Position numbers and translations under genes: made by a program | Origin: Paenalicyclobacillus mengziensis | GTDB lineage: Bacteria > Bacillota > Bacilli > Alicyclobacillales > Alicyclobacillaceae | Direction: 5' to 3' | Length of the DNA: 64,000 bases | Assembly: GCF_017298635.1 (NCBI RefSeq) | Contig: NZ_CP071182.1 | Coordinates: forward strand, 5,122,001-5,186,000 | Notes under the pieces: model-generated | The model's input: only the letters and a program-made list of their open reading frames with translations | Database searches by the model: none | What the model was told of the DNA's origin: nothing | Shown: piece after piece, positions 9,016 to 17,682 of the stretch | Position numbering within the stretch: the first letter of the stretch is position 1 | Layout of the letters: every line of letters begins with the position of its first letter

Positions 9016-10019
9016 CGCAAGCGATTAAAAACCTCGACGCCGGGGAGCATTCGTCCTTTGCTGTCGAATAGGGACAGCTTACTCCAACCCTGCGGTGCCT
9101 CTCCGGTAGAGATGGCGTCTGGCTCCCAATAGAAAACTCCTAGACCTCGTCCATTTGGGACATTGTCCACGATATCCATGACCGTTTGCAAGAACATCTT
9201 TTGATTTTCAGGAGAGGCATCCACGGGTGCTATTGCGTTGTCTAGCTGAACATCCGTCCACGGAAACGCAGTTTCAACCAGAATGATGTCCTTGTTGTAC
9301 CGAGTCGCTAGGTCGTCCAGGTTCTCCTTAAGTGCCTCCTCAGGTCCGTGCCACCAGGGATAGTAGGATAAACCAATGCTGTCAAATTCAACGCCTTCCC
9401 GAATCACATGATCGAGAAAGAAACGAGCCCCAACATTATCCCCGCCCCTGTCGATATGTAACAACAGATTTACTTCTTGTCCCTGGCAATCCCGTGCAGC
9501 CTGGTTGCCGGACTTCATAAGACGGGCAAACCGTTTCCAAGATTCTGGATTGTCTTCGTCATTTGGACCAGGCAAACGGCCGTCTTCCCATAGCATTCCA
9601 TAGGTCACTTCATTGCCAATTTGAACGAAATCCGCTGGTGTTCCTTGTTCCTTTAATCGGTTTAGGACGTTGTATGTAAAATCGTATACACTCGTTACTA
9701 ACTCATCGAAAGAAAGGTTCTCCCAGGCTTTCGGCTTGTACTGCTTACCAGGGTCTGCCCACCAATCCGAGTAATGAAAATCAATACCGGTGACGAAACC
9801 GGTCTCTTTGAGACGTCGAGCCATTCGAAGCGTATTTTCCACACTGCAATATCCGTCCTTGGGGTCGTTCCAGACGCGTAAACGTACCGCGTTCATTCCA
9901 TGACGCTTCAGAATGGACAAGCATCCGTCTTCCACATTACCTTCATAAAACTTGCCGCCCTTTTGCTCAATTTCGTCCAAAAATGAAACATCTGCTCCGC
10001 TGAGAAACTTGCGAATCAT
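9012..10019 (-). CDS. ganB: Cytoplasmic GH53 endo-beta-1,4-galactanase
   Basis: A 335-residue GH53 enzyme without signal peptide. The start is the ATG at 10019 behind AAAGGAGC; the longer reading (to 10091) overlaps the GH42 gene and lacks a site. Family motifs are FLSGADVSFLDEI, VRLRVWNDP, DFHYSDWWADP, the acid/base Glu137 in QIGNEVTYG, and the nucleophile Glu249 in ILVETAFPW. As it is only the catalytic domain and probably intracellular, it should trim beta-1,4-galacto-oligosaccharides imported by GanSPQ. It is the last gene of the ganS-ganP-ganQ-GH42-GH53 operon. A second, secreted GH53 lies at 18931. Confidence 0.9.
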   Translation of the reverse strand: MIRKFLSGADVSFLDEIEQKGGKFYEGNVEDGCLSILKRHGMNAVRLRVWNDPKDGYCSVENTLRMARRLKETGFVTGIDFHYSDWWADPGKQYKPKAWENLSFDELVTSVYDFTYNVLNRLKEQGTPADFVQIGNEVTYGMLWEDGRLPGPNDEDNPESWKRFARLMKSGNQAARDCQGQEVNLLLHIDRGGDNVGARFFLDHVIREGVEFDSIGLSYYPWWHGPEEALKENLDDLATRYNKDIILVETAFPWTDVQLDNAIAPVDASPENQKMFLQTVMDIVDNVPNGRGLGVFYWEPDAISTGEAPQGWSKLSLFDSKGRMLPGVEVFNRLR

Positions 10020-10051
10020 TGTGTTTCGCTCCTTTCCATCTAGATTTAGCG

Positions 10052-12148
10052 TTACTCTGAACAACGCTCCACCACAAATTTGCCGGTGCACGGGCGCGTG
10101 AGAATCTTTACACCGAACGGTTCTAATTCTAGGGAACCGGAGACAGTTTCCTCCGTGAGTGCATCCGCCAGTTCATTATCCGGCAGAGTCACCATCTTCA
10201 TCTCCGAAGTAAAATTCAACACAAAAAGGTGATCGGTCTCTCCGTCAGTTCGCATTTGCACCGTTACGCCATGGGGCAATTCACTGTCGAGCACTTTCGT
10301 GATATGATGCCGTGCAATCAGTTTCGCAACAAATTCGCGATGGAACGGTGCCTTATTTCGCGAGGCAACATAGTACGCATACCCCTGTCCAAAATGGTTG
10401 ACCGTGAGCGCAGGATGCTCTTTGTAGAAGTCTTGGCCATAACGCGCTAGAACTTCTGCAGACTCAACATGGATAAGGTCGCATAACTCATAGGCGGCAT
10501 ACGACCCACTGATACCTAGTCCGTTTCCATCCACCATTTCAATTTGGTTGTTATCATGGTCGTATAAGGCATCGATTTCCTCTGACCAGATACCGAGCGT
10601 TTCACGCAAAGGTCCTGGGAACCCACCAAGGAACGTGAGATCTGTTTCGTTTACTATGCCCGACCAATAGGTAGACACAAACGTACCACCATTTTTCACG
10701 AACTCAGAGATCCGCTCGCCGACACCTGGTCGAACCATGTAGAGCATCGGGGCCATCAGTACCTTGTATCGAGAGAAATCCACGTCCATATCGATTACGT
10801 CAACCGGAACGCCGTGCTCCCACAGCCCCTGATAAAACTCACGCACTGTCTGCTCGTAGTGCATCCCGGTGTTCCGAGGCCCTTGTGAATTTCGAATAGC
10901 CCAACGGTTTTCCCAGTCGAATATGACAGCGACTTCCGGCCGAACGGTTTTACCCACGACGTCCGATAACTGCTTCAAGACCTCGCCGACTTGCGTCACA
11001 TCATGGAAAACCCGAGTGTGTTCGTGACCAACGTGATCCACGACGGCACCGTGAAACTTCTCACTCGAACCGCGGCTCTTTCTCCATTGAAAATATTGCA
11101 CGCTATCCGCACCGTGGGCCACAGCTTGCAGAGTACTGAGCAGATGCATTCCCGGTCGTTTTAATTTACTGACAGGTTGCCAGTTGGTCGTCGATGGCGT
11201 ACTCTCCATCAAGACAAAAGGCTTGCCACCTTTCAGCGAGCGTTTGATGTCATGAATCATCGACACCCATGCACCCTGCTCTGTATCATCCGCCTTGTCG
11301 TGCCATGTAGGATACGAGTCCCAAGAAATGATGTCGAGGTCATTGGCGAATTTCCAATAGTCGAGACCATCATACGCCTCCATGAAATTCGTCGTCACCG
11401 GCAAATCTGAGTTTACAGCGCGGAGAGGTGAAATTTCGTTTCGTATAAAGTCGAGCGTATTATCGGTGGTAAACCTCTTCCAATCCAAATTGAGTCCATG
11501 CACCATGGATTCACCATGTGGAGCCGGGGATTCGATTTGAGACCAGTTCGTAATGGTATGGCTCCAGAATGGTGACCACCAAGCGTGGTTCAGATTATCA
11601 AGTGTGCCATAACGCTCCTTCAACCAGTTGCGAAACCCTTCTTGGCACAAGTCGCAGTGACACTCTCCACCATACTCATTCGATAAATGCCATCCGATTA
11701 CCGCAGGATGGTGAGCATAGCGCTCGGCTAGCTGCGTGTTCATCTCCCTAACTTTCTCTCGATAAATCGGAGAAGTTATGCAGTGATTATGTCGAAGACC
11801 AAACAGATTACGAACGCGATTGGCTCCAACTCGTAAGACTTCTGGATATTTCTCGGCCATCCACGCGGGACGAGCTCCACTCGGAGTGGCTAGCCAGACG
11901 TAGATTTCATTTTCAGCAAGGGTATTAAGCACATTGTCCATCCACTCAAACATGTAGACGCCTTCTTCGGGCTCAAGCGTAGACCAAGCAAAGATGCCTA
12001 CCGACATCACGTTGCAATGAGCCAGTTTCATTAGACGAATGTCCTCAGCGAGCACTTCTGGACTGTTGAGCCATTGGTCTGGGTTGTAGTCGGCACCATG
12101 AAGAAATCCGTTCACTTTGGACTGGAATGGCGGATATTTAAAATGCAT
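10052..12148 (-). CDS. ganA: GH42 beta-galactosidase
   Basis: A 698-residue GH42 enzyme. The ATG at 12148 is preferred because AAAGGTGAG lies 9 bases upstream; the GTG four codons earlier overlaps that site. Motifs: GADYNPDQW at the N-terminus, acid/base Glu158 in GWHLSNEYG followed by the GH42 zinc-site cysteines (CHCDLC, 163-168), nucleophile Glu315 in VLMESTPS, and a C-terminal trimerisation/beta region. No signal peptide, so it acts in the cytoplasm, releasing galactose from beta-1,4-galacto-oligosaccharides. Position between the ABC permease genes and the GH53 gene fits a Bacillus ganSPQAB-like operon. Confidence 0.93.
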   Translation of the reverse strand: MHFKYPPFQSKVNGFLHGADYNPDQWLNSPEVLAEDIRLMKLAHCNVMSVGIFAWSTLEPEEGVYMFEWMDNVLNTLAENEIYVWLATPSGARPAWMAEKYPEVLRVGANRVRNLFGLRHNHCITSPIYREKVREMNTQLAERYAHHPAVIGWHLSNEYGGECHCDLCQEGFRNWLKERYGTLDNLNHAWWSPFWSHTITNWSQIESPAPHGESMVHGLNLDWKRFTTDNTLDFIRNEISPLRAVNSDLPVTTNFMEAYDGLDYWKFANDLDIISWDSYPTWHDKADDTEQGAWVSMIHDIKRSLKGGKPFVLMESTPSTTNWQPVSKLKRPGMHLLSTLQAVAHGADSVQYFQWRKSRGSSEKFHGAVVDHVGHEHTRVFHDVTQVGEVLKQLSDVVGKTVRPEVAVIFDWENRWAIRNSQGPRNTGMHYEQTVREFYQGLWEHGVPVDVIDMDVDFSRYKVLMAPMLYMVRPGVGERISEFVKNGGTFVSTYWSGIVNETDLTFLGGFPGPLRETLGIWSEEIDALYDHDNNQIEMVDGNGLGISGSYAAYELCDLIHVESAEVLARYGQDFYKEHPALTVNHFGQGYAYYVASRNKAPFHREFVAKLIARHHITKVLDSELPHGVTVQMRTDGETDHLFVLNFTSEMKMVTLPDNELADALTEETVSGSLELEPFGVKILTRPCTGKFVVERCSE

Positions 12149-12264
12149 ATTCTCTCTCACCTTTTCTCTCTATTGCTAGGTTGTCTAGCTAAGTTGTGAC
12201 CGCTTCACGAGCGATTTGAACAAATATACGTTCTTATTTCCGAACGCCTCGGTTGTTTTCGGAC

Positions 12265-13110
12265 TTATCCTTTGGTTGCACCTGCAGTCAAACCTCTCGC
12301 CATCAAGGGGTTCAGGAATCCGAACGCCACCGCCAAAGGAATGGCAGCCAACAGGGACGCAGCAGAGAACAGACCCCAGTTCTGGGCAAACTGTGTGTTA
12401 ATCAAGTTATACATCCCCAGACCCAGCGTGTAGTTGCCCGGGGACTGAAGTACAGTTCCCGCGAGAATGTACTCACTGTAATACCCAATCATGGAGAGAA
12501 AGAACACAACGGCCACCATCGGTCTAGCAAGTGGCAAAATGATATTGACGAAAATCCGAAAGTGACCAGCTCCATCGACCCGTGCGGCTTCGTCAAGCTC
12601 AATGGGAATGGTGTCATAGAAACCTTTCATCAGCCAGATGTTAAAGGCACTGCCACCAATCAAGAGCAACATATAAACCCATAGCCGATCGAGAAGATTC
12701 CACCGCGCGAGAACTGCGTAAATCGCGCCAACAGCCATAGAATTCGGGAACATTTGCAACAGGAGCAAGACCATCAAACCGTATTTGCGGCCAAGAAAGT
12801 GTAAGCGGGAGTACGCGTATGCGGCCGTACTCGTAATAATTAACTGCGCGGCCGAGACGACCAATGCTACTTCCGTACTGTTCCATGCCCAGCGGAGAAA
12901 ACCAGACGAAAATACGCTGGTATAGTTGCTTAATGTCGGGTGAAGCGGAATCAGTGATGCGGACGAGAGGGCATCTGTCGCACTGAAAGACGCGGTAACG
13001 ACGTACAACAAAGGAACCAATGTAACAATCAGCACGACCCATAGAACAATCCGGATAATCCAAGCTCGAACCCGGTCGTGAGGTCTCAACTCCACAGCGG
13101 CTTTTTTCAC
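12265..13110 (-). CDS. ganQ: ABC transporter permease, MalG/GanQ type
   Basis: A 281-residue inner-membrane permease. I start at the GTG at 13110, which follows AAGGGGGAAG and directly abuts the ganP stop; the longer reading runs 59 bases into ganP. Six membrane segments are visible, with the MalG EAA loop EAARVDGAGHFRIFVNIILP. The C-terminus NPLMARGLTAGATKG is typical of galacto-oligosaccharide permeases. It pairs with GanP and takes substrate from the lipoprotein GanS. No ATPase gene is present here; a shared MsmX-type ATPase elsewhere in the genome is the usual solution in this family. Confidence 0.92.
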   Translation of the reverse strand: MKKAAVELRPHDRVRAWIIRIVLWVVLIVTLVPLLYVVTASFSATDALSSASLIPLHPTLSNYTSVFSSGFLRWAWNSTEVALVVSAAQLIITSTAAYAYSRLHFLGRKYGLMVLLLLQMFPNSMAVGAIYAVLARWNLLDRLWVYMLLLIGGSAFNIWLMKGFYDTIPIELDEAARVDGAGHFRIFVNIILPLARPMVAVVFFLSMIGYYSEYILAGTVLQSPGNYTLGLGMYNLINTQFAQNWGLFSAASLLAAIPLAVAFGFLNPLMARGLTAGATKG

Positions 13111-13111
13111 G

Positions 13112-14077
13112 TCAATCTTCCCCCTTGAACGCGTTGGTAAAGCGCATGTTGATGAGACTGATAATGCCAATCATCACAAACAGCACAACGGAAAGAGTCG
13201 CACTCAAATCATAGCGGTTGAATTGCAAAGCAATTTTATAGGATGAAGAGGCGAGAATATCGGTATATCCCGCAAACTGTGTGGTTGCACGCGCCGGTCC
13301 ACCACCTGTAAGCAAGAAGATAATGTTAAAGTTGTTGAATGTTGCGGCGTAAGCAGGAATCAAAAGCGGCAAACTGACACGCCAAACATTCGGGAACGTG
13401 ATATAGGTAAACCGTTGGAAAGGAGTTGTTCCGTCGATGGCAGCAGAGTCATACTGCTCACTCGGAATCGACTGCAATGCACCAAGGGAAACCGTCATGA
13501 AGTACGGAAACGACAACCACAGATTCACGAGGATAATACTGATTCGTGCCCAACCGGGAGCCGCCAACCACGGTATCGCCGGGATGTGAAATAGATGAAG
13601 TAGAGCGTTTATTTGTCCGTAGTTTTGGTTGAGCAACCCCTGCCAGGACAATGTGGAGATGAGCGCTGGAATAGCCCACGGAATGATGAGCAACGTTCTG
13701 TACAAGCGAGCCTCTTTCAATGCCTTGTCATTCACCAAAATGGCGAGTATGAGACCCACTAAGTAGTTCAACGTTGTAGAGACAAATGTGAAGACTAACG
13801 TCCAAATCAGCGTTGGGATAAACGCAATGGAAAGCGGATTATTCTTTGAAAACAAACCGATGTAATTTTTCCATCCGACGAACTGGTAATTCATAAAATG
13901 CATTTGGCTCCAGTTTGTAAAGGAGATGTAGATGGTGAAGAACATCGGTAAAAAGCTCAGAACGCACATAGTCAAGATGGCAGGAGAAATATATCCATAG
14001 GCAGCCCACTGAATTTTTCGCTTGTTCTTCGCATTAAGTCGGCTGTCTGTGCTGCCAACCGATGCAATTGCGCTCAT
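13112..14077 (-). CDS. ganP: ABC transporter permease, MalF/GanP type
   Basis: A 321-residue permease started at the ATG at 14077 behind CGGAGG; the upstream in-frame ATG is rejected. It has about six to eight membrane segments, FLPMFFTIYISFTNWSQM after TM1, and the EAA-type loop SAAIDGTTPFQRFTYITFP. The stretch NNFNIIFLLTGGGP is highly characteristic of MalF/GanP permeases. It lies between ganS and ganQ, with stop and start codons of ganP and ganQ abutting, which indicates coupled translation. Confidence 0.92.
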   Translation of the reverse strand: MSAIASVGSTDSRLNAKNKRKIQWAAYGYISPAILTMCVLSFLPMFFTIYISFTNWSQMHFMNYQFVGWKNYIGLFSKNNPLSIAFIPTLIWTLVFTFVSTTLNYLVGLILAILVNDKALKEARLYRTLLIIPWAIPALISTLSWQGLLNQNYGQINALLHLFHIPAIPWLAAPGWARISIILVNLWLSFPYFMTVSLGALQSIPSEQYDSAAIDGTTPFQRFTYITFPNVWRVSLPLLIPAYAATFNNFNIIFLLTGGGPARATTQFAGYTDILASSSYKIALQFNRYDLSATLSVVLFVMIGIISLINMRFTNAFKGED

Positions 14078-14157
14078 TGTAAAACCTCCGTTCCCCATAT
14101 TCGATGGTGCGAACGGGTGAATCTCCCCCCCGTCCGCACACTATCTACGTAGAAAAA

Positions 14158-15429
14158 TTAGCCTTGTTGCACCGCGATTGCTTGCTTAATATTGGAAACA
14201 AATTGTTTCGCACCGGCTGCAGCGGATAATTTACCGCTCAGAATCGACGTGATGATGGCCTGTGCACTATAAACCGCTTGCATCTGCGCGATGTTTGGTG
14301 TCGCTACTGCTGTATTCAACTGGTCAACAAATCCTTTGGCAATTGAATTGTTTGTGATTTCGGAGTTGGTTTGTAGACTTTTGAGCGCAGGAAGGTCAGC
14401 GTCAGCTTTAAAGTATTGCAACTCTGCAGATGCATTGGTCAGATATTGTGCCAACGACTGTGCTGCAGCGATGTTTTTCGACTTATTACTGACAATCGCC
14501 GTCAAGTTGCTGATGAGTGGTGTGCCAGGCTTGCCGTTTGGCAAAGTGGGTATCGGTGCAACACCGACTTGAATACCTGCCTTTTGAGCTGCAGCAACGT
14601 CCCACGGACCACTCATGAACATCCCAACTTTTCCATTGTCAAACTGTGCAGTTGCTACACTCTGACTAACACTGGAATTCATCCAGTGATACTTCAAATT
14701 CATATCCTGCAACAGTTGGAACCCTGCCACTGCACCAGAGTTCGCCAGACCGATATTATTCGGGTTGAGGGTACCGTTGTTATCTTTGAAAATGTACCCG
14801 CCCATACCGCCAAGGAAGACATAGTCGTAATAGAACTGATGCTCAGCAAAGTTAAAGCCGTACTTGTTTGCATCTTGGACGAATGCATTCCAAGTTGTTG
14901 GCGGCGAGGAAATCTCTTTCTTGTTATAGAGCAGTGCCACGCTCTGGGCAGCTACAGGGTAAGCATAGTATTTACCGGCGATTTTCACACCTTCAGCCAC
15001 CGAAGCGGGATAATCCGAGGGGTTCATCCGTGTTGCTGGTGCAAGCAGCCCTTCATCATAGAACGTGCCCAGGTTGTCAGACGGCATTGCAATAGCAACA
15101 TCTGGGCCCGTACCTGCGCGAACCATTTGTGCCCAGTTGGAGAACTTATTGCTACCGGTTGCCGAGTTTTGCTCGACAACAACCGTATCGCCGTGTTCTT
15201 TGCCCCACTTTGCAGCCAGTTGCTTAATGACGGTCATCTCTTCTGGTTGCCAGTAAGAGAGAACGTGAAGCGTGATACCTTTCGGAATGCTGGAACTGGC
15301 AGACGCAGAAGTTTGATTACCAGAAGAAGTGTTTCCACCCCCGGAAGTACTGGTACCACAACCAGCCAGAAGTCCCGCAAAGGATAGTACACCAAGTGCA
15401 AGCAGTTTTACTGAATTTCCTTTTTTCAT
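14158..15429 (-). CDS. ganS: Galacto-oligosaccharide-binding lipoprotein, GanS type
   Basis: A 423-residue extracellular solute-binding protein: lipoprotein signal with lipobox LLAGC (Cys24), a Gly/Ser/Thr linker, then a class-I sugar-binding fold (ITLHVLSYWQPEE, MVRAGTGPDVAIAMP, FMSGPWDVAAAQKAG). The ribosome site AAAAGGGG precedes the ATG. First gene of the galactan-import operon. Its 5' leader is duplicated upstream (15391-15750 and 15761-16063). The long plus-strand open frame opposite this gene is a shadow. Confidence 0.93.
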   Translation of the reverse strand: MKKGNSVKLLALGVLSFAGLLAGCGTSTSGGGNTSSGNQTSASASSSIPKGITLHVLSYWQPEEMTVIKQLAAKWGKEHGDTVVVEQNSATGSNKFSNWAQMVRAGTGPDVAIAMPSDNLGTFYDEGLLAPATRMNPSDYPASVAEGVKIAGKYYAYPVAAQSVALLYNKKEISSPPTTWNAFVQDANKYGFNFAEHQFYYDYVFLGGMGGYIFKDNNGTLNPNNIGLANSGAVAGFQLLQDMNLKYHWMNSSVSQSVATAQFDNGKVGMFMSGPWDVAAAQKAGIQVGVAPIPTLPNGKPGTPLISNLTAIVSNKSKNIAAAQSLAQYLTNASAELQYFKADADLPALKSLQTNSEITNNSIAKGFVDQLNTAVATPNIAQMQAVYSAQAIITSILSGKLSAAAGAKQFVSNIKQAIAVQQG

Positions 15430-15619
15430 CTTTATTTGCCCCTTTTAAGTAGATTTCAATGTGTCCTTGCTATGTTTGGTGTAGAGCGTTGCGTACCACC
15501 CGAATTCGTCCGTGCCTTACTTTCCCGACCCGTTAGTCACCGTTTCACGTAATGACCATGCACTAAGGTTTGACATCGTCGGGCCATACCATCTCCTCTC
15601 ATACTTGTTTGATAATAAA

Positions 15620-15637
15620 TGTGGTCTCGATTTCACA
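15620..15637. promoter_or_regulatory. Operator-like dyad TGTG-N3-TCGA-N3-CACA, ganS leader
   Basis: Reads TGTGGTCTCGATTTCACA, an interrupted palindrome with a central TCGA, as LacI-family operators often have. Near-identical sites occur at 15948-15965, 16073-16090 (other orientation, one arm degenerate) and 18762-18779. They thus lie upstream of both ganS and the secreted galactanase. I infer that one of the two LacI regulators binds here. Confidence 0.5.
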
Positions 15638-15644
15638 AGTACAA

Positions 15645-15658
15645 AAAAACGTTTACAT
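15645..15658 (-). promoter_or_regulatory. cre/LacI-type site in ganS leader
   Basis: On the minus strand ATGTAAACGTTTTT matches the left half and centre of a CcpA cre-type sequence. A similar sequence, TGTAAACGCTTTAT, lies before the secreted galactanase at 18853. Its placement in the promoter region suggests catabolite control, but a LacI-paralogue site is an alternative. Confidence 0.4.
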
Positions 15659-15760
15659 AGTGAAGCGAGTGATAAAACGGTACTGGACATACCTCGTCAA
15701 TCAAAAAGCGACTGAATCGAGTTAGAACTTTCTTCGTTGTAGAATCGAGACGACATTTAC

Positions 15761-16063
15761 ACCAAGTGCAAGCAGTTTCACTGAGTTTTAATTGTTGCCC
15801 TTCATTTGCCCCTTTTAAGTAGATTTCAATGTGTCCTCGCCATGTTTGATGTAGAGCGTTCCGTACCACCCGAATTCGTCTGCGTGTACGGAGGTTTCAC
15901 ATCGTCGGGCCATATCATCTCCTCTCATACTTGTTTTTTAAAACAAATGTGGCCTCGATTTCACAAATACAAGAAACATTTACATAGTGAAGCGAGTGAT
16001 AAAACGGTAGTGGCGATACCTCGTCAATCAAAAAGCGACTGAATCAGGTTAGAGCTTTCGTTG
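15761..16063. repeat. ganS leader duplication, distal copy with dead 5' end of ganS
   Basis: Diverged tandem copy of 15391-15750. It includes the ganS 5' coding end, but the region matching the start codon reads AATTGTTGCCC rather than TTTTTTCATC, so no start survives. The operator-like dyad (15948-15965) is kept. The cre-like site is altered from ACGTTTAC to ACATTTAC. The copy lies between the real ganS promoter and the IS element. Confidence 0.85.
15948..15965. promoter_or_regulatory. Operator-like dyad in distal leader copy
   Basis: TGTGGCCTCGATTTCACA. Same dyad as at 15620-15637 with one change in the spacer; both TGTG/CACA arms and the TCGA centre are intact. Confidence 0.45.
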
Positions 16064-16072
16064 TAGAGTCGG

Positions 16073-16090
16073 TGTGAAATCGAGACCAGC
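16073..16090. promoter_or_regulatory. Operator-like half-dyad beside the IS element
   Basis: TGTGAAATCGAGACCAGC, the same motif in inverted orientation; one outer arm is degenerate (CAGC for CACA). It lies about 95 bases before the left end of the IS element. Confidence 0.35.
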
Positions 16091-16183
16091 ATAAATATTC
16101 CTATATGCACTAGAAGCGTTTTCATAAAAGGTGATATCTAATAATAAAACCCTTGCCAGAGATTCTGTCAATCACGAAAATTC

Positions 16184-17651
16184 CTTAATAACTTGACTCT
16201 TGTAAAAAACATGTTGTCGATTTGAGGTATCTTATGATGAATGAATAGAACCTTTGTCGCTGCCCTGAAAATCAAATAGGACAATCCATCTTCCCGTCGA
16301 AATTGCGGTTACCCCTAACCAAAATCCGACGAAGAAAGGACTGTCCAAGGTCATGGTAACTGTCTATTCACATATCGTCAATTTCATTTTGCTGCTACAA
16401 CTGAGCCTTTCAAAACCGCAAAGGAATCATCTGTTATCCATCATGCATGGTATCGTCCTTTGCGATGGAAGAAAGACCATCACAGCAATGCGTCGTCAAA
16501 CGAAGACGAACCGTGACCTGAGCTGCATGACTCGCTTCCTTTCAGAATCGCCCTGGAATCATCACACCATCAATCGGCAACGGCGGCGATTTCTTCAGCA
16601 ACTCGTCCGGCGTGAGCAAAAGAAATGTCCAGATAAACAACTCGTCTTTCTGCTTGTCGATGACACCGGATGCATGAAGAATGCAACAACACGGAAGATG
16701 GAGCGACTGGACTTTCACTTTTTACACGCTGAGGGTAAAACAGTTTGGTCACATGTCCTTGTCACCTCCCATGTCGTGACCGGCAATATCTCTGCTGCTT
16801 ATGACTTTCGGCCATACTTTCGGGAAGAGGCATGCACCGAGCTCGGAATTGGGTTCAAGAGCAAGATCGACTTGGCAATCGAACTCGTTCAAGATTTTGA
16901 CGTCAGTGATGACGAACGGGTCTATGTCCTATTTGACAGTTGGTATGCCAGCAAAAAACTGATTGATGCATGCAATGCCAAAGGATTTCACGTCATTGCA
17001 GCATTCAAGACCAACCGGATGATGTATCCAGCCGGGATTCAGGTCAAGGTCTCAGATTTCGCTCAGCAGTACATCCGTCATACCGACCTCCGCTCCGTTA
17101 CAGTGGGGGACCACCGTTACCGGGTGTACGAGTATGAAGGACAGCTGAGCGATATTGAAAATGTCGAGGTCCTGCTATGTTGGGAAGACGGCTTCAGTCC
17201 AGAGAAAACACCATTTTGCATTCTGTGTACGGATGGCGCATTGGATGTCGTGACAATCCTTCGCCATTACCTGGTGAGGTGGAACATTGAGACTGGATAC
17301 CGTTACTTCAAAGACCTGCTGGGCTTTGACCAATACCAAATGCAGTCGTATCAGGCAATTGAGCGTTTCTGGACGATTCAGTACCTGGTGTATGCATACC
17401 TTGAGTTTCAGCGATTGCAGTGGACAAAAGAAGACGCCATGACGCTCGGAGATGTCGTAAGACGTATCCGCAATGAGTATCTTGGCAACATTGTTTGCTA
17501 CGTATATCAGCAAGCGTTGGAAAATCGTCCTCTCCTCAAGGTACTAAATACCTTGCACCTCATTGCCTGAAACGACCGCGAGACCTTACCCACTACAAGT
17601 CTGCCTAATTCTGGAGTTTTGAACCGATTTTGCAAGAGTCAAGTTAATAAG
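16184..17651 (+). mobile_element. Insertion sequence with imperfect terminal inverted repeats (DDE transposase)
   Basis: A 1468-bp element bounded by inverted repeats. The left end is CTTAATAACTTGACTCTTGT at 16184; the reverse complement of the right end is CTTATTAACTTGACTCTTGC at 17651. About 22 of the first 24 bases match. One intact transposase gene fills it. CTTA also follows the right end (17652-17655), so the exact boundary and target duplication are unclear. It sits between the duplicated ganS leader and a lacI gene, interrupting a region that would otherwise be a divergent regulatory block. Confidence 0.85.
16353..17570 (+). CDS. IS4/IS701-like DDE transposase
   Basis: A 405-residue intact transposase. 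The acidic triad is visible as VDDTGCMKN (first Asp), VLFDSWYASK (second Asp) and WNIETGYRYFKDLLG (Glu within the Y-(2)-R-(3)-E-type region of IS4-superfamily enzymes). The N-terminus has CDGRKTITAMRRQ as in IS701-like proteins. The start ATG follows AAGGTC closely. No frameshift or stop is seen, so the element may still be mobile. The family name is by motif recognition. Confidence 0.85.
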   Translation: MVTVYSHIVNFILLLQLSLSKPQRNHLLSIMHGIVLCDGRKTITAMRRQTKTNRDLSCMTRFLSESPWNHHTINRQRRRFLQQLVRREQKKCPDKQLVFLLVDDTGCMKNATTRKMERLDFHFLHAEGKTVWSHVLVTSHVVTGNISAAYDFRPYFREEACTELGIGFKSKIDLAIELVQDFDVSDDERVYVLFDSWYASKKLIDACNAKGFHVIAAFKTNRMMYPAGIQVKVSDFAQQYIRHTDLRSVTVGDHRYRVYEYEGQLSDIENVEVLLCWEDGFSPEKTPFCILCTDGALDVVTILRHYLVRWNIETGYRYFKDLLGFDQYQMQSYQAIERFWTIQYLVYAYLEFQRLQWTKEDAMTLGDVVRRIRNEYLGNIVCYVYQQALENRPLLKVLNTLHLIA

Positions 17652-17682
17652 CTTATCCGAGCCCCAAGGTTAACACTTTTTC

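Larger units (their letters stand above)
15391..15750. repeat. ganS leader duplication, gene-proximal copy
   Basis: This copy covers the first codons of ganS and about 320 bases upstream of it. It aligns with 15761-16063 over almost its full length, sharing ACCAAGTGCAAGCAGTTT, GCCCCTTTTAAGTAGATTTC, GAGCGTT, CATCGTCGGGCCATA, CATCTCCTCTCATACTTGTTT, GAAGCGAGTGATAAAACGG and CTCGTCAATCAAAAAGCGAC. It holds the functional ganS start and most of the promoter region on the minus strand. The proximal copy has about 58 extra bases around 15520-15570. Confidence 0.85.

Noticed and set aside
14416-15387. 323-residue plus-strand frame opposite ganS
   Set aside because: ganS has a lipobox, ribosome site and clear binding-protein motifs; the opposite frame is Cys/His-rich and unlike a protein family.
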